Assembly: GCA_902702965.1 (NCBI GenBank)
Contig: CACRXP010000001.1
Span: 4,774,195 to 4,838,194, forward strand
Direction: 5' to 3'
From: Spirometra erinaceieuropaei
Taxonomy: Eukaryota; Platyhelminthes; Cestoda; Diphyllobothriidea; Diphyllobothriidae
DNA: 64,000 nucleotides
The translations under genes and the position numbers were made by a program. Each line of letters starts with the position of its first letter. The stretch's first letter is position 1. Positions 34,067 to 45,791 of this stretch are shown piece after piece. Below the pieces are notes generated by a model. That model was given only the letters and a program-made list of their open reading frames with translations, was not told the origin of the DNA and did no database searches.

Positions 34067-36600
34067 ACCGACTGATTTTGCTAGCATCATAAAAAAAACA
34101 AGGGCACAGTCATAATCTCAAATGTGTAGTCCAAGCGAGGCGTGCTTTCAGTCTGGACTTCATGCATCTACTCAGCGGTCGACGGTTGCCCTTGGCTTCT
34201 ACAAGAAAAAGAATGCTAGGTCAACAGGCGTGTGTCCTAGGAATGATGTTTGGTATTCACTGTCAAAGGCCAAATCAAGAGGTCGTCCGCCAGTCGCAGG
34301 GACTGCTGATAGTAAAGCTTCTGAGAAACTAACAGATAAGGAGACGCCGGGTAGTGGCCTCCGGTCTGGGTGCAACCCCAGCGATCGTGTCTGCTTATTC
34401 AAGACTGCTTCCTGGGACTCGTCTCTTCGTTTCTATTGCCAAACTAACGGATATTTGAGTCTGACTTGACTATGAGCATGTCCTGGGTTCTTGCAATGAA
34501 TTCTGTGGAGGAAATACTGTGGACGAGCTCCGAAAAGGCAGTCCTGTAAATCCTCTTTTTTATCGTGCACTGCACGAGTGCGGAGCACGCATAACTGAGC
34601 CAGGTTTCGGAATCGCGGCAGATGAGAATATAAGTTAAGTGAACATTTCGCATGGGGGAAAAGATCTCCGGGTTACTTCAAGGCAAAGCGCCCGCCGTCA
34701 TTCAGTATGTGCTCCGAACAAGAGGCATACTGTGTAAATGAATCTTAACACCGCCCGTACGCAAGCCAGGAGCGTCATTCGCGGATTAAAAGACAAGCGT
34801 AGACAGTGGATGTGAGAGCACATATGAGATCCCACGAGCCCGACATATCCTCACCTTTTACAAAGCAGTGCTACGCCTACTAACCATGAGAAGGTGATTG
34901 CCTATGATCTGCTGAGGAAGCAAAAAATAAGAGGTTTACACCCATTTGGCGGAACACCTCGATTCATGAGGACAAATAATACCCACTAAGGGCATGGGAA
35001 ATACTGGGGGCTACAAGGGAGGTCCCTTAAACGATCCCCCTGGGTAACCGCCAAAATATGAAGCATACTTTAGCCTAGAGCCCAATGCTCAAAGCAGTTG
35101 TCCATGGGAGAACGACAGGTAATCGATTGAATAAAAAAAATCGGCGAAAGTGATAATACATTGAGGATGGATCGGGTCACACTGCGTTCTTCCCCTCTCA
35201 GCCATAAGAGTTTATGCACGATAGCTCACACATTAGTAGCATTTGAAGAACTTACACACCGAACTCGAGTTGAGTCCTCGGTCGCATTAACAGTTGGGTT
35301 AGGGCATCACTGGCAGATGGCGGCGAGGATCTCATAATGAGTCATTCTAGTGTTCAATTTCTTTGTCGGCAAAACCTCTCGATTGTTGATTGCCAGTTAC
35401 CATGTATGAGGCCACATTTAGATTTTGAAGGCTAAACTAAACTGCAAAATATCATCATGCGATCAACATGGATTAAGGAGTACCTTTTTTCATGTGAAAT
35501 GACACTAATCTCTGAGGTTGAACAGCTGGAGAATTATCAGAGTGGAGTCGTCATTGGGGGTGTAACGAGAGACTTCTCCCATTTATTATCCCATAAAGTC
35601 TTCAATCCAAAAAGGCTGGGGAAAACGTCGATGTAAGATGTCTCAGCTTACTCAGGCAATCTGGGAAGTTAGGAGTAAAGCAGGACTTCAATCTTTGCTC
35701 AGTCATATTAAGTAGTTTTTTGACAACACTGTTCCAACTTTCCTATGTGATCTGGAAATAAATATGGACTCCCCGGTATATTTCCTTTAATATGTTCGTA
35801 GCACAGTCATCTCGGACGGCATGCCGCTGGCAAGCGCAAAACCCCACAAGAATACTCATCATTGGCTCAAGGACAAAGAGTAGGACAACAACGACACTTA
35901 TAAGCGTATATACGAAAACTTCAGATGTTAGGCGACCTTCACAGCAAGAACAGACTTCTAGCCAGCCAGAGTCTAACTCCCGAGAAAGTTGCTGACTCTT
36001 TATGCGATACAAATTTTGGAATTTCATAAAGCCGTATTTTAAGTGTTGATACTGCAGACAGCGCATAATTTACGACTTAAGTCGGATGCTTCATACAGTA
36101 TTGAGAAGGATATTCTGCAAATTATCCTGACCAGATATCTGTAACCTGACATATGCCACTTTATTAAAATAAAACACTCACGCGTGCTTTGAAATAGCGG
36201 AAAATGCGCAACTGCTCTATTTTAAATATTCTTTGTTATCTATTTTTCTAAAAAACGGGAATATAGCAACAAGGTTTCTGTGGCAATCTTGTTCGTAAAT
36301 TAGAAAGAAATTAGATCTTTTGACGCATATCATGCGTTAGAAGAATATCGATCGAATAAAGTCCAAATCAACTACGTCTCTGCAACGTAGAAATACAACA
36401 TATTTTCAGACTGTAAAAGCTGCAATTCAGCACAAATGGGTACTGTATTTTCCAACTTACCATTCTAGATCCAGCATTTTCAGGTTTTCATGCATTTGAC
36501 ATAGGAGAAACCAGCACTGTTAGAATCGGAATTCCATTGTTGGAGATGCTGCGGGTTTCGCGGATAACCATTTTGTTTGACAATCCACCTGGTAGCACAG
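34067..36600. other. Mostly unannotated stretch
   Basis: CTTCCTGGGACTCGTCTnTTCG at about 34409 also occurs at 7342, downstream of a Penelope tail, so a Penelope 3' fragment may lie near 34400. A minus-strand frame with one membrane segment (35743-36066) is discussed separately. Otherwise nothing was recognised. Confidence 0.4.
35765..35990 (-). other. Possible membrane-spanning exon
   Basis: The minus-strand frame reads SGWLEVCSCCEGRL, then a strongly hydrophobic segment (TLISVVVVLLFVLEPMMSIL) and CACQRH. A CC pair before a Glu-containing membrane helix with Cys at its inner end recalls the last part of tetraspanins. No splice sites were fixed and no flanking exons were seen, so this may be a chance frame. 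Confidence 0.2.
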
Positions 36601-36609
36601 AAGCTGGAC

Positions 36610-36745
36610 ATAAATGTCAAATTCACATTGACCTAAATGCGAAAGACTCGACGTCTCGGTGGGATTCGAACCCGCAACATGAAGGGGAAGGCTTTAGTAC
36701 AGCCAACGCTCTAGCCACCTGAGCTACGAGACCCCAGTGGAAGAC
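36610..36745 (-). repeat. SINE-A, copy 2
   Basis: Read on the minus strand: box A (TAGCTCAGGTGGCTAGAGCG), then box B (GGTTCGAATCCC). It has the best-preserved tRNA-like head of the family, about 36650-36735. The 3' tail runs to about 36610. It stands head to head with copy 3. Confidence 0.7.
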
Positions 36746-36879
36746 GTGAGTTCAATCGATTTTTTTCAAAATTCTGCCAAAGCATCTACTGACTACGTGA
36801 GTTCGGTAGTCATCTGGTGGATTCTAGGTGGATTCCTTAGAAAATCCCGCTTCGGTATTCAGCTTACTGTAACAGATTT

Positions 36880-37075
36880 AGTGGACCCAGACGTTGCAGA
36901 AGGTTGGGCGGGTAACTTGACCTAAATGTGATCCAACTCATGTCTCCCAGCGGGGCCTCGTAGCTCACGTTGCTAGAACGTTGACTGTACTAACACCTTT
37001 TCCTTGCTGTCGTCGGTTCGAATCCCACCCCGGCGCCGAGTTTTTCACAGCTGAGTCAGCATGAAATGGCACTTT
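36880..37075 (+). repeat. SINE-A, copy 3
   Basis: The tRNA-like head is at 36952-37040 with box A TAGCTCACGTTGCTAGAACG and box B GGTTCGAATCCC. The 70 bp before it (GACCCAGACGTTGCAG, GGGCGGGTAACTTGACC) match the same region of copy 1. The repeated unit therefore starts upstream of the tRNA part. Confidence 0.7.
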
Positions 37076-37389
37076 TTTAACTTTAATAATGAACATTAAC
37101 CGAGGTCTGGTATTGCGGTAGTCTGTGTTGTTAAAAAACCATGTCCAGTCTTGGCATTGGTGCCGTAAAGATGAGCAACGACAGTGAATTCCACACAAAA
37201 GGACAGCTGACACTGCCAAGACCATTAGAAAATTGTCCAGTCAGGCACCACGCCGACACATTTGTGTCTAGTCGGATTGAGGTCCGTTAAATTACGCGAC
37301 TGTTCCACAGAGCGTGCAACGGTTTAAACGGTAAGAGAGGAGACTAGGAAATCCCCACTCCGTGAACTTTGTGCTGTTTTGCGGGCCTG

Positions 37390-37505
37390 TTAGGATTAGT
37401 ACTAAAGTCGCGGTTGGGGTAATGTTCAGGGCCAGATGTGTGGTTAAATATATGGTCAGGGTTGAGGCCTTGGCTACTACTGTTGTCAGGATTTGAGCCA
37501 GGACA
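37390..37505. repeat. Possible highly degenerate telomere-like tract
   Basis: GTTAGGATTAGT, GGTTGGGG, TGGTCAGGGTTGAGG and similar G-rich variants occur in a row. The tract is much weaker than that at 10381. Confidence 0.3.
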
Positions 37506-37844
37506 CGGGAGTAGTTAGTTTTCTTAGAATTTAGTACAGGGTCACCTGACTTACCCGGGACAACTCCTATTCCCGAGTCTTATTGGCTGAACTGTCTGCC
37601 TAAAGCCGTACAAAATGGAAACCTGATACACAACACCTGGGATCCTCCCAAAATACTTGATGTTCGCAAGGGCCATCAAAGGTTCACAAAACGCGAAGAA
37701 TGAGATTGTGATGCTTCCTGACGTTTCCGGTGGTTTTTGACATTTTCATGTGGGCGATCGAACTTAGAAGGAATACTAGAAAGTCATGTGCAGACTGTAC
37801 TGGTTAGTTACTGATACGCTTCAAATTATCCAGTCTTAAATGTC

Positions 37845-38020
37845 AGAACGGAAGCATCCCATATATGAGCAAACGGTATTTCGTTTGGCACAACAGCGAA
37901 AATAGCTAGCTGACATTTGTTGGATTCAAAACCACGACAGGAAAGCCAGTGCTTGAGTACAGCCAGCATTCTAGCCACCCGAACTACGAGTGCCAGATCG
38001 GGAGCCGTGAGTTTAATCAC
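37845..38020 (-). repeat. SINE-A, copy 4 (diverged)
   Basis: Minus strand: TCGTAGTTCGGGTGGCTAGA for box A, and GGTTTTGAATCC for a mutated box B, with the family body between them. Upstream AAACTCACGGCTCCC agrees with the other copies. Confidence 0.65.
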
Positions 38021-40435
38021 GGCATTTGATTGTACAGCAGACTAGTCGAGGTCTCCACTACCAAGAAATGAGTGATGTAGTGCAAATAACATTTCACGAT
38101 CCGACGTTATGTGTGCCGGAGCACTGAACTCAATGCCTGGATGGGAGACCGATGACTGCTGAAATGTCGGGTCTGCCCACCTCGTCATCAATGGCCTCCG
38201 ATCCTTCCTGTTTTATAATTTGTTTTGCTACCTGGCTGTTTAGGATTGCTGCGGACAAGATCTCTAGCTCACGGCGACATCATCTGAACTCCATGCTATA
38301 ACTAGGTCAAATTTATTTACGCAAACCACTTTTTAATACGAACTGTTTATTTGTCAACTGCTACGTACACGTACACCATGATTTGGAGGATGGCTGTTAA
38401 AATTCAGATTGTTCATCTTTTAAATAAGTTAAAATAGGTTCGATAAACACATACGGATAGCTAGCACTCAGGAGACTACATGGACAAGTCTAAAGGAAGT
38501 ATTTTGATGCAGTTCTAAAGAAAAAATATCCGGTTGCATGAAGCGTTTGGCGCATATTATGTTATCTCCTGAAAATTGGTGCTGAGTCCACCGACAAGCG
38601 TTGATTGACTGCGTAGTAGTAGTTACCGCGACAAACAGCTCGTTACTCACGACGATGTCGACCCTGTCGCATTGGAAGATGTGCCTGAACTCTGTCGGCG
38701 AAGGCCGCTGCCTAAAATTTTATGTCATTCTTCCTTAGTACCGAGGCGTGTCCGAACATTCACTTAGGGGGGACGGTGTCTTCGTTTTTTTCAGCTGTGA
38801 ATGTCTAGGCCACACCTGTACCTGATACAGTCAGCCGCTCGAGACAGCGGGACTGCCGCTCTCAATATCTGGCCCGTTAGGATCGATTCCAGTCTGCGGA
38901 AAACCGCAAATTCAAGTAGTGGGAGGAGACTGCTGAAGGCATTCGAGATCTTGACGCGCAGTGCGCTTTGGTCACTTTTTAACTCACTATAGTTTTCAGT
39001 TTACGAAGTAACGGGGATGGCCATTAATAATGAACAGTATTCAGGGCCATTGCAAATCAATGGTGACCTCTTATACCTCACTGCACTACGTCTCGATACA
39101 CCAACAAAACCCGGATCCTCAATCACCTTCAAAAATACGGGCTTTGCTGAAGCGTACAGTCTGATAATTCCCGCGTCCACTTTTCTCTTCAAGTCAGTTG
39201 GAAGACTATCCACTCGTCAGGGACCTTCACCGACGTCAATGTCGGTCAATGTCCCCATCATTAAATGCCCAACTCAAGAACCTCGGTGTTGATTTACGAG
39301 CCGTTTTACAAAACGGTCTAGTTAGGTTAGTTTATCCAAAGAAAATATTTTGAGGCATCAGGATAATCTAACTCTGGCAATAATCACTGCGTGAGTGATT
39401 CGAATTCCCCTCCCGAAAATCAATCACTTCATAGATAAAACTTGGTTTTCCTAGGAGAAATAAACACGTTGGTCACTGGATATCGAATTTTTGTGCGAGC
39501 GTTCTTCTTTCTGAGATTTGACATTTCAAATTGGTTCCGTTTTTTTATTTAAAATTGTGTTTATTTCCGTTTATAAAGAAATCTGGGTCTTTAGTTTCCT
39601 TACGATCTCTCGTCTTGGCATTTATTATCCCTGGTTAAATTTCCCTACTGCTCTTTGTACACTGATTACGTCAGAGGTCGTCCGAAACAATCCGGATATC
39701 CTTTTGGGTACCTTTTTATTTACTTAAACATATTTATTCTCATGCAAAAGTTTCAAAATCGGCATACCGCATTTTTGAAAGTAACGCAATCCTTTTACTC
39801 TATTACTAATATTTGAGGTGAACCCTCCCCTCCAAGGCAAGCATAACGGATGAATTTTTAAATATTTTAAAGGAACTGTAACTGAGCTTTATTAAGCAAG
39901 CGACCCTAGTGTAAGTGCAATTCCTGTGAACATCATCGTCTTCTAAATAACATCACAAGCACCACCAACATACAGCTCGTCCTACTGATGCGACATCGAG
40001 TATTTTTATGAGACCACAGGGCAGAACAAAATAAAGCAGTTTGTCCATCTGTTAATTTTAGAGACGCCCGGTCATCAAACGTGTTTACGACAGAGGGCAA
40101 CTCAGACAAGGCGACAGTGAAACGCACCGACAGGATTGCATGTTGGCGGACAAAGGGGGTGGTAGGAATGGCGTGGTCCATGGCACTAGGCATCCTCAGG
40201 AGCAAAGATGTAGCCGATTACGTAGACGGCGTTTGCAGACAAGACATGCTTATTCAAGGAAGATAAAGATAAAGGGGATGGAAAAACAAGTAGACGGGGT
40301 TTTTAGACTGAGGTACAAAGGCTAAAGATATGCACAAAATAATCCTTTAAAATAAACTGACCAGTTAGAATGGTTAGACGTCATGGAACCACAGACATCC
40401 CTAACCCATCATTACCTTCTCGTATGCTCTGCCAG
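38021..40435. other. Mostly unannotated stretch before receptor gene 3
   Basis: The sequence CTGGATGGGAGACCG at 38138-38152 resembles the 3' part of a 5S rRNA, but its surroundings do not. A minus-strand frame of 70 codons (39001-39213) was not recognised. No gene was identified. Confidence 0.4.
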
Positions 40436-40460
40436 TATATATATATATATATATATATAT
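40436..40460 (+). promoter_or_regulatory. (TA)n tract, candidate core promoter of receptor gene 3
   Basis: An uninterrupted TA run of 25 bp ends 76 bp before the ATG at 40537. It parallels the tracts before the other three receptor genes. Confidence 0.4.
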
Positions 40461-40536
40461 GTTTACATACATGTGTATGTGAATGTGTGCAAAGTGTGCA
40501 ACTGGACAGAAGTCGACAGCAGTCAAAAACAGCAAA

Positions 40537-41568
40537 ATGGAAAAAGTATACTGGAAGTGTCCTGACACTCTGTCACCAAAAGATGCACTTTCTGTCATCA
40601 GTGCCCTCATGAGTGGTTTCAGCCTGATGCTAAATCTTGGTTTGCTGATTCTCCTCTTCTTTTTAAAAGGTAGATCAAGGATATTTCTGTTCCAGCTACG
40701 TACCCTGAATGCCTCTGCGGCCCTCTACAGTTTCATTAGAACCTGTGACGGTGTTATACCCCGACGACTATATTACATCAATCCTATCTTCGCCCCGATT
40801 ATGTGCCACATATGGACCAGCAGATATCTCGCTGCCGTCACTTACACATTTGCGGTCCTAATCCTGAATTTCACAGTTGGAAACAGAGCAATTCAGATTG
40901 TCTGCAGATATCAGCACTCATTCTCTACCTCGCTGTTCGCCGATCTCGCCTACTTGGGTGGAATGGGCCTAACGAGCATCATCTGTATTATTCCCCGAGT
41001 ATTTATAATGCACTGGGATGGCAAATATTGTCTTTGTCGTGATACAAACTTGTCCTACGAAGCACTTGTGTTTATCTACAGTGAGGTATTTGTTCGCTTT
41101 GGTCTGACTGCAATTATCAGTGTCACCATCCTGAGCATCTCCTGTTACAAAATTATCGACTGGGTGCGCAACACGCCAGCAGACCAGCTTTCGGACACCT
41201 GGAACACTCTGACTCTTCCTGGCACCACAGAGGAGCAGCTGGAGGCCTTCAGCCGACCCCAGGGTTGGTTGACGGCATCTCTCTGTACTGTACCGCTGTC
41301 GGTTATTTTTCTAACAGTCAGCATCTACGACACAGGGCATAAATTTATATGTGCTGTGGGATTGTGCACAATAGTGGCCACCTCTCCATTCTACGTGCTG
41401 GATCGCGTTTTACTTGAGCTTAATCTAATCGTCCTACCTATCGTCATTATTATCTACATTCCGGTACTGCGGGAGCTTGCTATGCGTTCCTGCCTACGAC
41501 TCATCTCGCTCTGTGTGAGGTCATGGAATGCGCCGATCGATGAACAGCTGGACAGCCGGATTCCCTAG
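40537..41568 (+). CDS. Intronless seven-transmembrane receptor, family member 3
   Basis: The intact 343-aa frame starts at M-EKVYWKC; 18 upstream in-frame codons are rejected because the conserved start aligns with the other copies. It has seven hydrophobic segments in the family pattern, Cys at the start of TM3 (IMCHIW), GNRAIQIVCRYQH, WDGKYCLC in the second outer loop, FSRPQGWLTA before TM6 and LPIVIIIYIPVLRE in TM7. TM5 is followed by CYKIIDWVRNTP, an inner loop conserved in all complete copies. AATAAA occurs at about 41646, 78 bp after the stop, as a possible polyadenylation signal. The position matches a rhodopsin-type receptor; the ligand is unknown. Confidence 0.82.
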   Translation: MEKVYWKCPDTLSPKDALSVISALMSGFSLMLNLGLLILLFFLKGRSRIFLFQLRTLNASAALYSFIRTCDGVIPRRLYYINPIFAPIMCHIWTSRYLAAVTYTFAVLILNFTVGNRAIQIVCRYQHSFSTSLFADLAYLGGMGLTSIICIIPRVFIMHWDGKYCLCRDTNLSYEALVFIYSEVFVRFGLTAIISVTILSISCYKIIDWVRNTPADQLSDTWNTLTLPGTTEEQLEAFSRPQGWLTASLCTVPLSVIFLTVSIYDTGHKFICAVGLCTIVATSPFYVLDRVLLELNLIVLPIVIIIYIPVLRELAMRSCLRLISLCVRSWNAPIDEQLDSRIP

Positions 41569-41828
41569 AAGGCCTTTGCAGAACGAAACGGAAATTTACT
41601 ACTAAACACTCACGTAGGCTGAAAGACAGACTGTTCTTTTACAGCAATAAACAAATGTGTAGGCCCATTGCGGCCACATGCGCCTTTTTGTCAAATATGT
41701 ACCAGTACTTCAGGCTGCGGACTGAACTTTCGGCTGGTAAAACGGGTGAAACGTTTCCATTTGGCAGTGGTTTGACAAATTTTTATTCGATATGGAGAAG
41801 AGCGAACACGATGACCCGAATTGGCTTA

Positions 41829-42810
41829 CAGTAGGTGGGCTAACTCATGAAATGTCAGCCGAAATTTCGAAATGCGTTCTCGTTTCGAAAAGATTAATTA
41901 AGTAGGGTTGTAAAGCCAATCAGTTTGTAGTAAAATTCTAATAATAATCCAGTTACCTCAGGGTATAGGCTTTTGAATGCATCGCTCTTCGACTGCGTGC
42001 AAGAACTACGCCCTGCAAAAATGACTACTTAAGTAGCATGCATTTTTCTCATCGATTTTCGATGCCCCCAAAATTTCAATTATATTTAATAGAAAGCATG
42101 CATAAAAATATGCAATTTTTGCTTATTCGGTAGGAAATTTTGTCTTCTTTCAGCTTTATACTCGAACGCAGGGTATAATTTGGTTTTTAAAAAGTTTCTT
42201 ATTGCGAGATTTTTTTATACCGTGAAATGGCCGTTCATAAAACTTCATTTACTAATGTACCTTGTAAAGTTAACAATATGACTCAAATCCTCCGCCACAT
42301 TTTATAAAACCCATATGGTCATTTCTTAATACTGTAGAGAAAAGTATGGTTTTCCATACGCAGAAAATACGCGGCCTGTAGTTCGGAAACCCTGAATGCG
42401 AGCGTTACCGCAAGACAGGTTCAAAATTATTCGGGAATTGAAAGGTTTTTAAAAACCGAGTTATATATTTTTCTAAAGGATAAAATTATGAGAAGACGTA
42501 AATGTCTACTGAACGAGTGAAATAATGAATATCTTTATGCATATTCTCTATGAAAGATAATTGGATTATAAGGGTATCGAAGATCACTGGAAAAATTGTA
42601 CGCTACTTAAGTAGTCATTTTTTGCAGGGTATTGTTCTTGTATGCAGTCAAAGAGCGGTTCATTCGAAAGCTGGCACCCTGAGGTAACTGGCTTATTATG
42701 GAATAATGCTGCAGGATGACCAGATTTACAACTCTACTTAATTAGTCCTTTCGAAACGAAAACGAATTTCGAAATTTTGGCTGAAATTTCATGAGTTGGC
42801 CCATCTACTC
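41829..42810. mobile_element. Foldback element FB-3
   Basis: The 982-bp palindrome starts CAGTAGGTGGGC and ends GCCCATCTACTC, with TA directly outside both ends (41827-41828 and 42811-42812). Arms share AAATGCGTTCTCGTTTCGAA, the ACTACTTAAGTAG-type block and GTATAATTTGG with the other copies. It has no coding capacity and lies 260 bp after receptor gene 3. Confidence 0.85.
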
Positions 42811-43487
42811 TATCTGCTGGGGGTAAAGTCGAGATAGTGCTTTTCACCGCTTTACTGACGTTTACTCTGAGTTTGCTTTTTATTTCATTACTTTGATAAT
42901 GCAATCCTTAGTCCATCTGTGGAAAAGAACAGTAGTTCAGTTTGCCTTAAATGGACTTTTATTTTCGGACCATCGAACAATCAAACACTCACCGCCTCCA
43001 GTAGCGCTGTGTTGATATTGGTTCCTACACCGAAGGTCTTCCTGTGGATAATCATCGTTAGAATGTCTTCGTGATTCTCACGCCCTCCAGATGACTGGGA
43101 AGTCTATGCGCATTGGCAATACGATAAAAAGTGCCAGGGCCAGTTGTAAGCGGAGTACATCACGGCTCTATGTTTGGACCGTCATTGATTTCAATTTATG
43201 TCAGTGTATGGAATGAACTGCAAGGGAGTCACATTTGCAGACGGCATTATCCAAAGTCCTACTTTCGATGCGTCAGGGAAACGTAAGCCAGTCTTCTCTT
43301 CGTTATTTGAAGAACTTTCATGAAAGGAAATAGGGGGGAACTTATTTGTTCGCCGATGAGATATGGAGTCGGGGTATGGCAGATCTGGCTAAAAACATTC
43401 ATGAAAAAACGCACAGCGGATGCTTCTGGTAACAGGATGCCTTTTGTACGATAAAAGAGCTACTGATTATTCATAGAGATGTACATT
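42811..43487. other. Unannotated spacer between FB-3 and FB-4
   Basis: No gene or repeat was recognised. Confidence 0.45.
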
Positions 43488-44134
43488 CAGTGGCCGATCT
43501 TATGAAATGTTTTCTAATTTCGAAATAATTTGGAGCCTGATCAGTCGTTATATTTGCGCTTAGTGGTTTCAGTAAACAGGGTGGATGGGTTAAGCATAAA
43601 GAAAGCCGCATATTCTTAACCCCTCTAAAAAGAGACCATACAGAGTCCAAAGAATTTTTTAATGCATGCAAACTATTTTGCACATTTAATGAGGAGCTGT
43701 GGTAAACGACCAGGTACGGTGTTAAATGAATGGACATTGACCAGTCTTAAATAATCTCATAATTAGAAACTTTTTTAAAACTTAATTATACCACTTCTTC
43801 GAACATAAAATAAAAGGAGACGTGATTCTCTATCAACCGACTTAAAGAAAGCCTATTTTACTTATGGTTTCAATAAGATATATTTGAATTTGCAAGACGG
43901 TCGAAAATCAACGGGAAAAATGCATACTACATAAGTAGTCATTTTTTGTCTAAAACAGTTTCTGCGGGAAATTGAAAAGCACTGTATTCAAATGCTGACG
44001 TCCTGCCGAGTCCGAAATATTATAGGATTATGCTGCAAGATAATGAGTATTACAACCGCGCCTAAGTTATCCTACCTAATCGAAAACGCATTTCAGAATT
44101 GCAGCCAACATTTCATGAGATTGGCCACTCACTG
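43488..44134. mobile_element. Foldback element FB-4 (shortened)
   Basis: At 647 bp it is the shortest member. It starts CAGTGGCCGATCTTATGAAA and ends TTTCATGAGATTGGCCACTC followed by ACTG and TA. The right half keeps most family blocks (AAACTTTTTTAAAAC, ACTACATAAGTAGTC); the left half is mostly deleted. The left flank lacks a clear TA. Confidence 0.65.
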
Positions 44135-45791
44135 TAGTATGCATGGATGGCAGGCGTGAACAACGCCGACCACCAACGCCAGAGCTCAGACGATGGACAA
44201 AAGGCCCTTTTCATACGATAAATCATTAGGAATAAAGGCAGCGCATACTATTCACTAGATTAACTCTTCCTGTTTGTCTACGTTGCCAGACGAAACTTGG
44301 GTTTGGATAGGCTGCTATGAGCGTCCGTTTATCGTCGCGATTCTTAAGGAGATTTACTTGTCACTTTACAAGTTCTGTTCTCTAATTTCTTCCTCACGTG
44401 TGTATGTATTTACTAACAATTTATGAAAGCCTAACTTCTAAAGACGTTTAACTTATTCAGGATGAGGAAAGTAATCTCCGTAAATTTTGCCTTTTGTAGG
44501 CGTAACTATTCCGGTTTTCCGATTTTTGTAGTTGTTAGAGTTCATTAGAGATTCTGAGGGGGGCGATGAATATGCCTCTATTTTTGATGATGCAGCATTG
44601 TCCGTGATCATGACAATATTTTCTATGAACTAGGTGGTCAACTCATACAGAAAAAAGGCATGAATAAAAGTGCCTTAGCAAAGTACATAGCAAGAAATTT
44701 AGTTAAACAGCATGCACTCAAAAGATGCGGGTTTGGGAGAGCTTTGAATTTCCCTTGGTGATTTTTTCCACAGACTCTGACTACATATATATGGAAAATA
44801 TGAATCAAGAAAAAACATTCAAGCAGTTGTGGTTTCAAAATGTTTCCGAAATGACTGTATTCTCCATCGGCCCGTGTTTGCCCTGAGGGTAATCCCCTCG
44901 CTAAAAAGCCCAGATCTCTTCCACTCTCCCAGTCAACAACGTGTGTAAATGGCATAGCGTGCAAGGACGACCCCGTTCCACGTCAGGTCGAATATCGAAA
45001 ATATGGGGCAAATCCAGTGCAGTGCTGGCGCGATAGCAGGCTATCTTACAAGTGACCATTGTGCTGGTATTCTGCCTTATTCCATTCGTTGCCACAGAGG
45101 TCCGCCACAAACAGCATAGAGGGCTGCAGCGGAGCAATAAAGCGGCCTCCTGTTGCATGCGGGTTGTCAAGAGTACCACAAACGTGAGTATTCGGCCAGT
45201 GCGCAGGTCTGAACCCGACTCCGTTGCCTCTCGTCCCCCAGTCGAGTGCGCTGAAAGTGCTGAAAATGATAATAGCGATTGCTTTATAAAATGACGCAAA
45301 GACCAATGGAATGACGACTATAAACCGACATTTATTGGGTTAGCTTGCCAGTATTGCCGCGTAAACAGGTTTTTGAGCAAAAGCGTAGTGATGAAGCATT
45401 ATCTCTGATATAATTTATTGTGAAAGGCCTCGGTCGGATGAGGAGACTGAACCACGGTATTATAAGCCAGCACTGATTCCTTAGTAAAAACAATGACTAC
45501 AAAACGAATACAATGGCAACGGCCTTCCGTCCTGTCAAATGTCATCGTAGCTGAACCTGTTCTTAAATATATTTTAATGACCATGAGAAATTTCGAGATG
45601 AAATTTTAGAATACCCAATGTCCTTTAGAAGTATGTAGACTTTTGGGGGGAAAGATGCAATGTGACATTTTCAACTGCGTAACAAAATCGAAATATCACG
45701 TACAAGCAGGGTAATTGTGCCAAAATAACGCCTAGGTAGAAAACTTGATAAATACAGATTGGCATAATAAACCTGAACGCACAGTGGACTG
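44135..45791. other. Unannotated stretch
   Basis: A minus-strand frame of 132 codons (44901-45299) overlaps frames on the other strand and shows no recognised domain. Confidence 0.4.

Noticed and set aside
36650..36735. A functional tRNA gene on the minus strand
   Set aside because: The box A and box B pair is good, but the same sequence with flanks is repeated at three other sites and the stems are imperfect, so it is a SINE head.
44901..45299. Minus-strand frame of 132 codons
   Set aside because: No signal peptide, domain or splice context was seen, and an opposite-strand frame covers the same bases.
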